Below, one piece after another: positions 1-7,180 of a stretch of 48,330 nt of DNA. The DNA comes from Glaciecola sp. Its GTDB lineage: Bacteria > Pseudomonadota > Gammaproteobacteria > Enterobacterales > Alteromonadaceae. Within the stretch, counting starts at the first letter, position 1. Each line of letters begins with the position of its first letter. The notes beneath the pieces are model-generated. The model had not been told where the DNA came from. It did no database searches and saw nothing but the letters and a program-made list of their open reading frames with translations. Made by a program: the position numbers and the translations under genes. The DNA lies in NCBI GenBank assembly GCA_018623155.1, contig JAAZVZ010000017.1, positions 1 through 48,330 of the forward strand, given 5' to 3'.

Positions 1-416
1 CAAGCCTCAACATCCTCTTCTGGAGTAAAAGTTTCCATTGAGTCAATTTCTAACATTGGCGTAATCAAGTCACCTTGTAATTGCGCAAATAACTCAGAAA
101 ATTGCTTACCTGCCCCACAATAAGATTCGCAATATGAACTATCGCCTAATGCGGCAATCGCGTATTTTTTTCCTTGTAACGAAGGCAAATCCGCTTGTAC
201 ATCGGCAAAAAACAACTCAAGGTTAGGAGGTACATCGCCCATACCAGTTGTGGATGTAATGACCAAAAAGCCAGCATTTTCGTTGAGTAAAGCGACATCA
301 GGATCAGTATGTACGTTCACCTGATATCCCTCGGAAGCCAAAAATTGTTCAGCGTGTTCCGCTACATTTTGAGCATTTCCGTATACCGAACCTACAATGA
401 TTTCAATTTGTGCCAT
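1..416 (-). CDS. yqcA: Flavodoxin, YqcA/MioC type (3' end cut by the window)
   Basis: This is a small FMN-binding flavodoxin, an electron carrier of the cytoplasm. The 138 visible residues start MAQIEIIVGSVYGNAQNVA, where GSVYGNA is the FMN phosphate-binding loop. Further on come the flavin-contact segments TSTTGMGDVP and LGDSSYCESYCGAGKQF. The family is about 150 residues long, so only roughly the last ten residues lie outside the window. The start at 416 overlaps the end of truC by 14 bases, which implies translational coupling. The truC-yqcA pair is conserved in gammaproteobacteria. The electron partner is not known from sequence. MioC is the nearest alternative name, and the location beside truC favours YqcA. 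Confidence 0.9.
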   Translation of the reverse strand, partial: MAQIEIIVGSVYGNAQNVAEHAEQFLASEGYQVNVHTDPDVALLNENAGFLVITSTTGMGDVPPNLELFFADVQADLPSLQGKKYAIAALGDSSYCESYCGAGKQFSELFAQLQGDLITPMLEIDSMETFTPEEDVEA

Positions 417-1146
417 GATGAATAGTTTCTCCTAATGTATATATAGCCAATTTATCCATAACTTCACTCAAGTTAAATGGTGTCGGCGCAGTAATGGTCA
501 GAGGCGCTTCTGATATTGGATGGATAAATTGTAACTCATGATGATGTAATGCCAAACGATGCAACCCAAAATGTGCTCGCATAAAGGCGTTTTGTTTGCC
601 ATCGCCAATCGTCGTATCGCCGACAATTGGATGGTTGATATGAGCACAATGACGTCGTATCTGATGTTTTCTACCCGTCTTGGGAAAACAATGGATTAAA
701 CTAAAACGCGCCTGCTGATATCGTCCGACAGGTACTGGCACAAGAAAATGGCATAAGTTCACAACTCGAGTGAATGCCTCTTGCGCAGGCTTTTCCGTAT
801 TCGCCTTTTTGTCTGTTATTTTATCGAGTTTCTCTTTCAACGCATAGTCGATGTCACAATTTTTCGCCCAGCCTCTCACAATCGCTGTATAGGCTTTTTG
901 CCAGCGATGTTGTTCAATTTGAGTACTTAACAGGCGTGCAATATTGGCACTCAAGGCAAACACTAATACCCCTGAAGTCGGCTTATCCAAACGATGTACA
1001 GGATAGACATGCTGCCCGATTTGATCCCTCACCATCTGCATCGCAAATTCCGTCTCGTGTTTATCAATCATACTTCGATGAACGAGTAAACCGCTAGGTT
1101 TGTTTACGGCGACCAAAGCCTCATCTTGAAAAAGTATATCTAGCAT
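403..1146 (-). CDS. truC: tRNA pseudouridine(65) synthase TruC
   Basis: The product converts uridine 65 of certain tRNAs to pseudouridine. It is 247 residues, close to the family length, and belongs to the RluA/TruC family. The catalytic block HRLDKPTSGVL carries the invariant Asp near residue 54, and the later motif GRKHQIRRH is also typical of the family. It is the first gene of a minus-strand pair with yqcA. It is transcribed divergently from the DUF3549 gene, with only 61 bases between start codons. A TATAAT-like block near 1165-1172 can be read as a -10 element in both directions, but no good -35 is visible. Nothing is odd about the gene. Confidence 0.95.
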   Translation of the reverse strand: MLDILFQDEALVAVNKPSGLLVHRSMIDKHETEFAMQMVRDQIGQHVYPVHRLDKPTSGVLVFALSANIARLLSTQIEQHRWQKAYTAIVRGWAKNCDIDYALKEKLDKITDKKANTEKPAQEAFTRVVNLCHFLVPVPVGRYQQARFSLIHCFPKTGRKHQIRRHCAHINHPIVGDTTIGDGKQNAFMRAHFGLHRLALHHHELQFIHPISEAPLTITAPTPFNLSEVMDKLAIYTLGETIHHGTN

Positions 1147-1207
1147 GAAATTCCAACGGATCTGTTTATAATGTGCCTCATCTAAACAAGTTAGTGTGCG
1201 TAAGGCT

Positions 1208-2239
1208 ATGCAAGATACACCAGAATCGACTATTAATTCAATCAGCGAGTTTTTACACGCTGCTGGTACTCAGTTTCGCATTGTTGATATGGGGCGAGGT
1301 TACCGCGAACTATCGGCTCAAACATTTGTCGATATCGAATACCAAAAACAGCCTGTACCCTATCCAAGACAACAACATATGTGGTTTGGCTGTATCTTTT
1401 GGCAATCGGGACAACATTATATTTGGTTTCTTAAACTTCCATTAGATGAGCGAGGATTACTGAACCAAGCTGCTCGCAACACATTTTTAGAAAAAGTCGT
1501 ACAAGCATTAGGTGCTCAACTTGAAAATACTGAGCGAAAAAATGGTCAACTTGGCGACAACCCTTTTACGTTTACGCCAAACCAAAAGCAAGTTGCAGAC
1601 TTTCACGCATTTGCCAAAAAAATACTCGTACAACCAGCCAGTCAATATCTGGCCTCGTGTTTAGAATATATACAATCTCCCAATTCTCAAGACTGGCAAA
1701 GCTTACCTGTGCAAGGATTAGCTGAAATCGCGAGCCGCTGCAATGAGGGCAATATCCAAGTACATTTACTCAACAACTGGTCAGCTATACCGAGAACCGT
1801 GAAGATTTCTTTGCTCGATAGCTTAGAGCACTATGGAATCAATAAACCGCTCGCTATTCTATTCAAAAAAGAAATTGAAATCCTGGTTCACTCTGAACAA
1901 ATTGATTTTGGACTCCTTGCTAGTTATTTACGCGCTATGAGTCAATGTGACACGGCAATCCAAACAGAAACCATTCGGTTTATCTGTGGGCAAGCCGATG
2001 TGCCATCTGAATTATTACTCGTGATCGCTGCACGTAACTTTGTTGCACTGCAAGAGCCCGTAGTACTGCATCAATTTATTCAGCACCTGCTGTCATATGA
2101 TGATGATTTCGTAATGGGGCTCTATCAGGACTTAGTTCAGTTACCACATACTCGTATGCATTTATTATCATTAATTCACAACCCCAATGACGTGACTGGA
2201 CTATCACAACGCATCAAACAGGTTGCCACTGAATCATGA
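1208..2239 (+). CDS. DUF3549 family protein
   Basis: This is a conserved gammaproteobacterial protein of unknown function, 343 residues long. The N-terminal segment around SEFLHAAGTQFRIVDMGRGY and the PYPRQQHMWFGCIFWQ block are typical of DUF3549 proteins, which in Vibrio and Alteromonas relatives lie beside truC. An in-frame GTG exists at 1196. I chose the ATG at 1208 because TAAGG lies just upstream of it and family members begin close to this point. No signal peptide or membrane segment is visible, so a cytoplasmic location is inferred. The stop codon overlaps the next start (ATGA at 2236), so the two genes are almost certainly co-translated. No catalytic motif was recognised. Confidence 0.85.
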   Translation: MQDTPESTINSISEFLHAAGTQFRIVDMGRGYRELSAQTFVDIEYQKQPVPYPRQQHMWFGCIFWQSGQHYIWFLKLPLDERGLLNQAARNTFLEKVVQALGAQLENTERKNGQLGDNPFTFTPNQKQVADFHAFAKKILVQPASQYLASCLEYIQSPNSQDWQSLPVQGLAEIASRCNEGNIQVHLLNNWSAIPRTVKISLLDSLEHYGINKPLAILFKKEIEILVHSEQIDFGLLASYLRAMSQCDTAIQTETIRFICGQADVPSELLLVIAARNFVALQEPVVLHQFIQHLLSYDDDFVMGLYQDLVQLPHTRMHLLSLIHNPNDVTGLSQRIKQVATES

Positions 2240-2535
2240 CGCTTTTAGATATCCTTGTGTCAGTGTGTATGCTATGTGTTGCCACCGGCTTTTGGCGGAT
2301 TCGAGCGAGCGCCGAAGTGGCAAGAAGAATGGCTCAACAATATTGCAAAAAAAACGACCTCATTTTTGTGAGTATTCATCGCAACAAAATTCACTTCTTT
2401 GGTCAACACAGTGGTGAAATTGATTACGTGATGAGTTTTACCACTGCTCCAGAAGTCACTTATGAGGGTATAATTACGATAAAAAAATCGCATATAGTAA
2501 GAATTAATATGCCCGTGTATAGAGAGCCTGATTAG
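2236..2535 (+). CDS. DUF3301 family small protein
   Basis: This 99-residue protein of unknown function matches the DUF3301 pattern: a hydrophobic N-terminus (residues 3-20, likely one membrane anchor), then a basic segment with AEVARRMAQQYCKKN, then a beta-rich tail. Its start overlaps the DUF3549 stop by four bases (ATGA). The DUF3549-DUF3301 pairing beside truC is a known conserved arrangement, so the two probably act together, though no role is established. It converges on csrB, whose terminator hairpin begins only ten bases past the stop codon. That hairpin probably also ends this operon's transcript. Confidence 0.85.
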   Translation: MTLLDILVSVCMLCVATGFWRIRASAEVARRMAQQYCKKNDLIFVSIHRNKIHFFGQHSGEIDYVMSFTTAPEVTYEGIITIKKSHIVRINMPVYREPD

Positions 2536-2544
2536 ATATAGGCC

Positions 2545-2577
2545 AAAGAAAAGGCGATAACCTATTGATTATCGCCT
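2545..2577 (-). terminator. Rho-independent terminator of csrB
   Basis: On the minus strand a 9-bp stem (AGGCGATAA with TTATCGCCT, arms 2569-2577 and 2552-2560) with an 8-base loop is followed directly by TTTTCTTT. The U-tract is good only in the minus direction, so this ends the csrB transcript. In the plus direction the tract is weak, but the hairpin may still serve the DUF3549-DUF3301 operon. Confidence 0.9.
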
Positions 2578-2846
2578 CATAATTTTGAGCTTCCTTCTCA
2601 GCGTTCCTTTGCTACTACAATCATCCCGATTAACATCCGTATACGCCCCTTTCCTTTTATTCCAACTCTTCCTAAGTTGGCCGCGATTCCATCCACGGGT
2701 CCCTTTCCATGTCTCCAGTACGAAGTTGCACATCCATACTGCAACCTACCTCCTTCCTAGAGTTGTTCCTTTTTGGTTGTTTCCAACCAATGTCCCTTAA
2801 CTCAACATTGTCTTCATGACTTCGTCGTAGTTTCCATGTGACAGTG
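2545..2846 (-). ncRNA. csrB: CsrB-family regulatory RNA (CsrA sponge)
   Basis: This non-coding RNA of about 300 nt should bind many copies of the CsrA protein and so relieve CsrA control of mRNAs. The minus strand contains 19 GGA motifs between a good promoter and a strong terminator. Several GGAs sit in hairpin loops: GGTTG-GAAA-CAACC at about 2779-2791, GTTGCA..TGCAAC around ATGGATG at about 2727-2745, and CCAACT-TAGGAAG-AGTTGG at about 2662-2680. Repeated GGA in stem-loops is the hallmark of CsrB/CsrC/RsmY RNAs. E. coli csrB lies in the same place, between syd and the yqcC-truC-yqcA genes. Open reading frames across this stretch have no protein similarity I recognise. The 5' end is inferred from the promoter and may be off by a few bases. 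Confidence 0.9.
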
Positions 2847-2851
2847 TCTAT

Positions 2852-2880
2852 CTTATAGAGATAAAACAGTAGTTTGTTAA
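2852..2880 (-). promoter_or_regulatory. Sigma-70 promoter of csrB
   Basis: The minus strand reads -35 TTAACA (2875-2880), a 17-bp spacer, and -10 TATAAG (2852-2857). Each box matches five of six consensus bases. The predicted start is near 2846. About 180 bases upstream, at 3025-3030, lies TGTAAG, a half site of the GacA/UvrY/VarA box that activates csrB in other gammaproteobacteria. The second half of the palindrome is not recognisable. Confidence 0.75.
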
Positions 2881-2897
2881 AAAATTGTAATGCAGTC

Positions 2898-3107
2898 TGT
2901 GGATAAATAGCCTCTCTCATTGGATCATGTGAAAATAGACTATATATAACAACACCTAAGAACAAGCTGTGAGAATCCTGTGGATAAAATAAACCAATAA
3001 GACTGACTTTTTTATGGCAAATGTCTTACACCTAAACGAGGAGCTTCACCCTAAATAGCCTACATTGACTTGTACATTATTTGACCCGTTATATTTTCTG
3101 TGGATAA
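2898..3107 (-). promoter_or_regulatory. Cluster of three perfect DnaA boxes upstream of csrB
   Basis: The consensus R-type DnaA box TTATCCACA occurs three times on the minus strand, at 2898-2906, 2979-2987 and 3099-3107. The third lies inside the end of the GNAT gene. All three have the same orientation. The nearest ends about 52 bases upstream of the predicted csrB start. No dnaA, dnaN or mioC/gidA genes are nearby, so this is not the replication origin. Confidence 0.7.
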
Positions 3108-3704
3108 CTTTTTGATAAACGTAAACCCACCAGATGTAAAAAAGGACAAACACTTGTTAAGAGTCACAAATACACCAACCCCCTTTGAACCTTCAGTCGA
3201 GGACACGACTTCATTAATACCAGCAAGTAATATATGCCCTAATCCTCGGTCTTGGTGTTGAGGGTGTACGCCAATAAACGAAATCATATGACAATCTTCG
3301 GTAGGCAGTTCTGCCCTGACCAATTTTTCTTTGTGCAAAAGTTGTTGCGTCCCCAAAAATCCAGCGGTCATTAACATACGCAAACGCCAATGCCAATAAC
3401 GACCATGACCAAAATCAGGATTCGGTGTGAGTAAGCATGTCACCGCCACTAATGATCCATCACGGTACACACCGAGCATTGGCTGCTTGGCTTCCCAAAA
3501 AGTATTGAGTTCTTCGCGAATTGCACTGCGTAAGCGCATCTCATAACCTTCTTCGTCTACCTTAAAAATTTTGCAAAACAGTGGATCATCAAAATATGCG
3601 TTATAGAGAATGGACGCTGCGACCTTGAGATCAACAGCACTCAAATGTTTAATTTCAAAGTCAACATCCTTTTCTGAATAATCAAGTGCTGCTGAATGCT
3701 CCAT
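3060..3704 (-). CDS. GNAT family N-acetyltransferase
   Basis: This predicted acetyl-CoA-dependent N-acetyltransferase is 214 residues long, with an unknown acceptor. The acetyl-CoA binding motif A is visible as SFIGVHPQHQDRGLGHILL, with the QxxGxG-type loop QDRGLG. It follows a strand that ends in DCHMISF. The C-terminal block VFVTLNKCLSFFTSGGFTF is typical of GNAT motif B. The start at 3704 has a good Shine-Dalgarno (GGAGA, seven bases upstream). The gene is absent from this position in E. coli, so it is an insertion in the csrB-syd neighbourhood. Its last codons contain a DnaA box. A cytoplasmic location is inferred from the lack of a signal peptide. Confidence 0.8.
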   Translation of the reverse strand: MEHSAALDYSEKDVDFEIKHLSAVDLKVAASILYNAYFDDPLFCKIFKVDEEGYEMRLRSAIREELNTFWEAKQPMLGVYRDGSLVAVTCLLTPNPDFGHGRYWHWRLRMLMTAGFLGTQQLLHKEKLVRAELPTEDCHMISFIGVHPQHQDRGLGHILLAGINEVVSSTEGSKGVGVFVTLNKCLSFFTSGGFTFIKKLSTENITGQIMYKSM

Positions 3705-3758
3705 AATAGATTCTCCAAAAACCAGTACGCAAACATACTTGTTAATAATGTGTTAAGA

Positions 3759-3787
3759 TTTATAGTGCTTTAGTTCGATAAAGGCAA
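3759..3787 (-). promoter_or_regulatory. Predicted promoter of the GNAT gene
   Basis: The minus strand shows -35 TTGCCT (3782-3787), a 17-bp spacer, and -10 TATAAA (3759-3764). This places transcription start near 3752, about 48 bases ahead of the GNAT start codon. Confidence 0.5.
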
Positions 3788-3833
3788 GTAAAGTTCAATA
3801 AATACACAAAAATATTACGGCAATTACAAGCGT

Positions 3834-3874
3834 TACACGCAAGTGTAGTGTGTGTAATAACTTCCTTGTATAAT
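3834..3874 (+). promoter_or_regulatory. Predicted promoter with palindrome ahead of the small HTH gene
   Basis: A perfect TATAAT at 3869-3874 lies 70 bases before the start codon of the HTH/coiled-coil gene but lacks a good -35. In place of a -35 there is an inverted repeat, TACAC-gcaa-GTGTA (3834-3847), just upstream. This would fit an operator or activator site, possibly autoregulation by the adjacent DNA-binding-like protein. The role is inferred. Confidence 0.35.
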
Positions 3875-3943
3875 CAATAGTTAATTATCAAGATTCATCC
3901 ATACCATTGAACACATTGGCGATAAATTAGGATTATTAAAAAT

Positions 3944-4240
3944 ATGAGTGAAATTACCAAAGTATGTCAGGCACTTACAGATAAAGGGATCACTCCGACC
4001 GTTGGCCTAATTAAAGCAAAATTAACGCAAAAGACGCCCTTACCCGAAATCATTAATGGATTAAAGGCGTTTCAAGCGAATCAACCACATGAACCTGTCA
4101 TCCAGAAGACACCGAATGTGTTGGATAGAATGATAGAACTCGAAAAGCGTTGGATGCATCAGCAAGAAAGTATTCAATCGCTCCAAGAACAAGTTGAAGC
4201 ATTGCGCTTAATGGTCAAGCAACTGTCAAATAACGAATAA
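3944..4240 (+). CDS. Small HTH / coiled-coil protein (KfrA N-terminal-like)
   Basis: This 98-residue protein is of unknown function. Residues 1-45 (VCQALTDKGITPTVGLIKAK and on) resemble the N-terminal winged-helix segment of KfrA-type DNA-binding proteins. Residues about 58-96 are heptad-rich (MIELEKRW..ESIQSLQEQVEALRLMVKQL) and predict a coiled coil for dimerisation. A transcriptional or nucoid-associated role is an inference from this shape. It has no E. coli counterpart at this site. Its last 26 bases overlap the end of syd on the opposite strand, so the two genes are convergent with no room for a terminator between them. The sequence assignment to KfrA is tentative. Confidence 0.7.
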   Translation: MSEITKVCQALTDKGITPTVGLIKAKLTQKTPLPEIINGLKAFQANQPHEPVIQKTPNVLDRMIELEKRWMHQQESIQSLQEQVEALRLMVKQLSNNE

Positions 4241-4745
4241 ACTCTTGTAGGCTATTAGCCACAATTTGATGTGGAGTGCGACCAACGTATTCGAATACCA
4301 CTTCCCCAGATGAAGGAATAATTGAAATCAGTTCTTCATCATCATCGGTAACCCCAATGAATATTGTATCGGGCTGCTTTAGTCTTCGTTTCATTAGAAC
4401 GTGCCCAATTATATTTTCTTGTAAACGAACAAAGTCCTCTTCATTCCATACTTGCAATAAAGTCATTACCCTTCCATCAAGGTTAACCGCCAAATGATCG
4501 GCATAATACGCACAGTAAAAGTGCTCGATGATCTCGGGAATTTTGATCTCTAAGGCGGTTCCAAGGTGGTGTAAGTTAGCCGATGGGTCGGTTTGCCGTG
4601 AAATAGGTTGCCACTTGACCCAATGGTCTTTTGCAACATTGTCAGGATCAACTATGCACGGGGATGGCCATTGTGCATCATACTTCACCATGCACTCATT
4701 CTGAGATTGATACTGTTTGATGAAATCTTGCCAGAAAACATTCAT
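4215..4745 (-). CDS. syd: SecY-interacting protein Syd
   Basis: Syd binds the SecY translocon component at the cytoplasmic face of the inner membrane and is thought to monitor or remove faulty SecY complexes. The 176-residue product carries the conserved blocks WPSPCIVD, TLLQVWNEEDFVRLQENIIGH and RRLKQPDTIFIG. Length fits the family (about 180). The reading frame is open 23 codons further upstream, but the ATG at 4745 (MNVFWQDF) matches the family N-terminus. The start codons of syd and queF are only 36 bases apart and divergent. The 3' end overlaps the small HTH gene by 26 bases. Confidence 0.93.
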   Translation of the reverse strand: MNVFWQDFIKQYQSQNECMVKYDAQWPSPCIVDPDNVAKDHWVKWQPISRQTDPSANLHHLGTALEIKIPEIIEHFYCAYYADHLAVNLDGRVMTLLQVWNEEDFVRLQENIIGHVLMKRRLKQPDTIFIGVTDDDEELISIIPSSGEVVFEYVGRTPHQIVANSLQEFIRYLTVA

Positions 4746-4781
4746 AATATAATCATTATAAAAAATTACATTCGTAAAACT

Positions 4782-5633
4782 ATGACAGATAAATCGCTTT
4801 ATGCCAATGCTCAAAGCATCAAAGCCTTGACTCTTGGCACTGACGTCAACTATCGATCCCAGTACGCACCTGAGCTATTACAACCTGTGCCACGTTCCCT
4901 TAACCGTGAGCAAATTGGCGTGAATGGACAAAACTTGCCCTTTACAGGTGAAGACATTTGGAATGGCTACGAATTGTCATGGCTCAACCCTAAAGGCTTA
5001 CCACAAGTGGCGGTATTGCGTTGTTCAGTCCCTGTAACGAGTCCTAATATCATCGAATCTAAATCTTTTAAACTCTATTTAAATAGCCTTAACCAAACCG
5101 TATTTAATGATTATGATTCACTTTCTACCACTATAGAAAACGACTTAAGTCAGTGTGCTGGAGAACGAGTGAACGTCGACATCATTCGTCCAGAGCAATT
5201 TATCAACGAGCAATTTATCATAACAGACTGGCAATGTATCGATGATCAAGACATCCAGATCGACGAATATCAACCCAATCCGTCATTGTTAAAAACAACC
5301 AGTCACGAAAATGTCACGCAAGCGTTATATTCTAATTTACTGAAGTCAAATTGTTTAGTCACCGACCAGCCAGATTGGGCAACTTTGTTTATCAAATACT
5401 CAGGCCAACAAATTTGTAGTGAATCCCTGTTGAGATATATTGTTTCTTTCCGGGAACACAGCGAATTTCACGAGCAATGCGTTGAGCGAATATTTAAAGA
5501 TATTATCCAGCAAACGGGCGTTTCTAAATTAACGGTCTATGCGCGATATACAAGACGAGGTGGATTAGATATCAACCCATTTCGCAGTAATTTCGAAACC
5601 AGTTATGGCGATTGGCGATTGGTACGACAATAA
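4782..5633 (+). CDS. queF: NADPH-dependent 7-cyano-7-deazaguanine reductase QueF
   Basis: The enzyme reduces preQ0 to preQ1 in the synthesis of queuosine for tRNA. It is the long (two-domain, E. coli type) form at 283 residues. Visible signatures are the QueF motif ESKSFKLYLNS in the N-terminal half, the nucleophile Cys191 in KSNCLVT, and the C-terminal ARYTRRGGLDINPFRS. An open frame extends upstream to 4608 through syd, but the ATG at 4782 gives the family N-terminus. It is divergent from syd and followed by ppnN after 69 bases, as in E. coli. No preQ1 riboswitch could fit the short upstream gap. Confidence 0.95.
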   Translation: MTDKSLYANAQSIKALTLGTDVNYRSQYAPELLQPVPRSLNREQIGVNGQNLPFTGEDIWNGYELSWLNPKGLPQVAVLRCSVPVTSPNIIESKSFKLYLNSLNQTVFNDYDSLSTTIENDLSQCAGERVNVDIIRPEQFINEQFIITDWQCIDDQDIQIDEYQPNPSLLKTTSHENVTQALYSNLLKSNCLVTDQPDWATLFIKYSGQQICSESLLRYIVSFREHSEFHEQCVERIFKDIIQQTGVSKLTVYARYTRRGGLDINPFRSNFETSYGDWRLVRQ

Positions 5634-5702
5634 TCTTTCGGTTCTTAATCTTTATTAACTTGGACCGATATAAAAATAACCACAAAAGCAAGGATACGCG
5701 TT

Positions 5703-7088
5703 TTGACCTACAACTCTGTACAACTCAGCCCAGTGGGTTGGATGAGTCAGCTTTCACAAAATGAAATGGCGCTCATCACAGACCAAACCGACACAAAACA
5801 TTATCAATTATTTCGCAACTGTGTCCTAGCAGTGCTCAATAGCGGCTCAGAAACCGATGATATGACCAGTATGCTAGATAAGCATCAGACATTTGCAATT
5901 GATCTCATTAGGCGTGAGCGAGGGGTCAAAGTTGAATTAGTCAACCCTCCGCATGAAGTATTTGTCGATGGCAAACTGATTAAAGGGGTCCACGAGCATG
6001 TTTTCGCTGTCATGCGTGATTTGTTGTATGTCGAAAGTATTTACCCTCATCACAACACCGAATCATGCAGTGGCTCAGCTGCTACGGATATGGTTTTTGA
6101 TATGTTACGCCATGCCAATGCACTTGAAAATAATGACGGGATGAACACCGTCGTTTGCTGGGGGGGACATTCGATTGGCCATACCGAATATCAATATACC
6201 AAAGAAGTCGGTTACCAACTGGGTTTGAGAGGATTTGATATTTGTACTGGGTGTGGACCAGGTGCAATGAAAGGTCCAATGAAAGGCGCCGCGATCGGAC
6301 ATGCCAAGCAGCGGATCAAGAACGGCCGTCATGTTGGTTTGACCGAACCGAGTATTATTGCCGCTGAACCGCCCAACGCAATTGTGAACAAACTGGTTAT
6401 CTTGCCTGACATCGAAAAACGCTTAGAAGCGTTTGTGCGATTTGGGCATGCAATTGTTGTCTTTCCAGGTGGGGTTGGCACCGCTGAAGAATTACTCTAT
6501 TTATTGGGTATTTTGTTGCATCCCAAAAATCATACTCAAGAGGTCCCATTGATCTTGACCGGGCCAGAAGAGAGCTCAGACTATTTTGCAGCCATTGATG
6601 CCTTTGTCGAATCCACTTTAGGCGCTGAAGCCACGCAAAAGTACCGAATCATTGTCGATGATGCCAAAGCAGTTGCACAACACATAAGCAAACAACGTGA
6701 AGTTATTCACAATCATCGACGCCAAAATGGCGACGCATACAGCTTCAATTGGTCACTGCATATTGAACCTGAATTTCAAATTCCCTTTGTCCCAACTCAT
6801 GACAATATGGCAAATTTAAACTTACAACGAGAGCAGTCACCAGCAGAACTTGCTGCGAATTTACGCAAGGTATTTTCAGGTATTGTCGCAGGTAATATCA
6901 AAGCTGATACGATGGCTCATATTGCACAAAAAGGGAAGTTTAAATTAACCGGTGATGCAACGCTCATCAACATGGTTGAACAACTATTAGAACAGTTTAT
7001 TTCACAGGGTAGGATGAAACTTCCTGGTGAGGCTTATGAGCCCTGTTATGAAATAGTAAAGAATGAAGTAAATTCAATACAACTATAG
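5703..7088 (+). CDS. ppnN: Nucleotide 5'-monophosphate nucleosidase PpnN (YgdH)
   Basis: PpnN cleaves the N-glycosidic bond of purine and pyrimidine monophosphates. In E. coli it is stimulated by (p)ppGpp and helps balance nucleotide pools. The 461-residue product has the LOG/Rossmann core with CTGCGPGAMKGPMKGAAIGH, the EPPN segment, and the signature PGGVGTAEELLYLLGIL. The start is a TTG at 5703, preceded by AAGGA. It is supported because the residues after it (QLSPVGWMSQLSQNEM) align with the E. coli N-terminus (ISPLGSMDMLSQLEVDM). The next ATG would remove this conserved stretch. It closes the conserved syd-queF-ppnN block. Confidence 0.93.
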   Translation: MTYNSVQLSPVGWMSQLSQNEMALITDQTDTKHYQLFRNCVLAVLNSGSETDDMTSMLDKHQTFAIDLIRRERGVKVELVNPPHEVFVDGKLIKGVHEHVFAVMRDLLYVESIYPHHNTESCSGSAATDMVFDMLRHANALENNDGMNTVVCWGGHSIGHTEYQYTKEVGYQLGLRGFDICTGCGPGAMKGPMKGAAIGHAKQRIKNGRHVGLTEPSIIAAEPPNAIVNKLVILPDIEKRLEAFVRFGHAIVVFPGGVGTAEELLYLLGILLHPKNHTQEVPLILTGPEESSDYFAAIDAFVESTLGAEATQKYRIIVDDAKAVAQHISKQREVIHNHRRQNGDAYSFNWSLHIEPEFQIPFVPTHDNMANLNLQREQSPAELAANLRKVFSGIVAGNIKADTMAHIAQKGKFKLTGDATLINMVEQLLEQFISQGRMKLPGEAYEPCYEIVKNEVNSIQL

Positions 7089-7114
7089 TCCACAATCTTC
7101 ATTTTTAGTAGAGA

Positions 7115-7142
7115 TTGCTATGTGGCTAAGTTAAAATATAAA
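7115..7142 (+). promoter_or_regulatory. Predicted promoter of the isocitrate dehydrogenase gene
   Basis: A -35 TTGCTA (7115-7120) and a -10 TATAAA (7137-7142) are separated by 16 bp, about 40 bases before the start codon. A good ribosome site (AAAGGAA) follows at about 7170. Confidence 0.45.
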
Positions 7143-7180
7143 TACTTAACGACACATCCATTTCTATCAAAGGAATATTC

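Noticed and set aside
2585-2965. Open reading frames on both strands across the csrB region
   Set aside because: They lack ribosome sites and recognisable similarity, and the region is explained by the GGA-rich RNA with its own promoter and terminator.
2898-3107. Replication origin (oriC) because of the DnaA-box cluster
   Set aside because: No AT-rich 13-mer array or dnaA/dnaN/gidA/mioC neighbours; only three boxes over 210 bases.
4746-4781. preQ1 riboswitch ahead of queF
   Set aside because: The gap between syd and queF start codons is only 36 bases, with no aptamer-like sequence.
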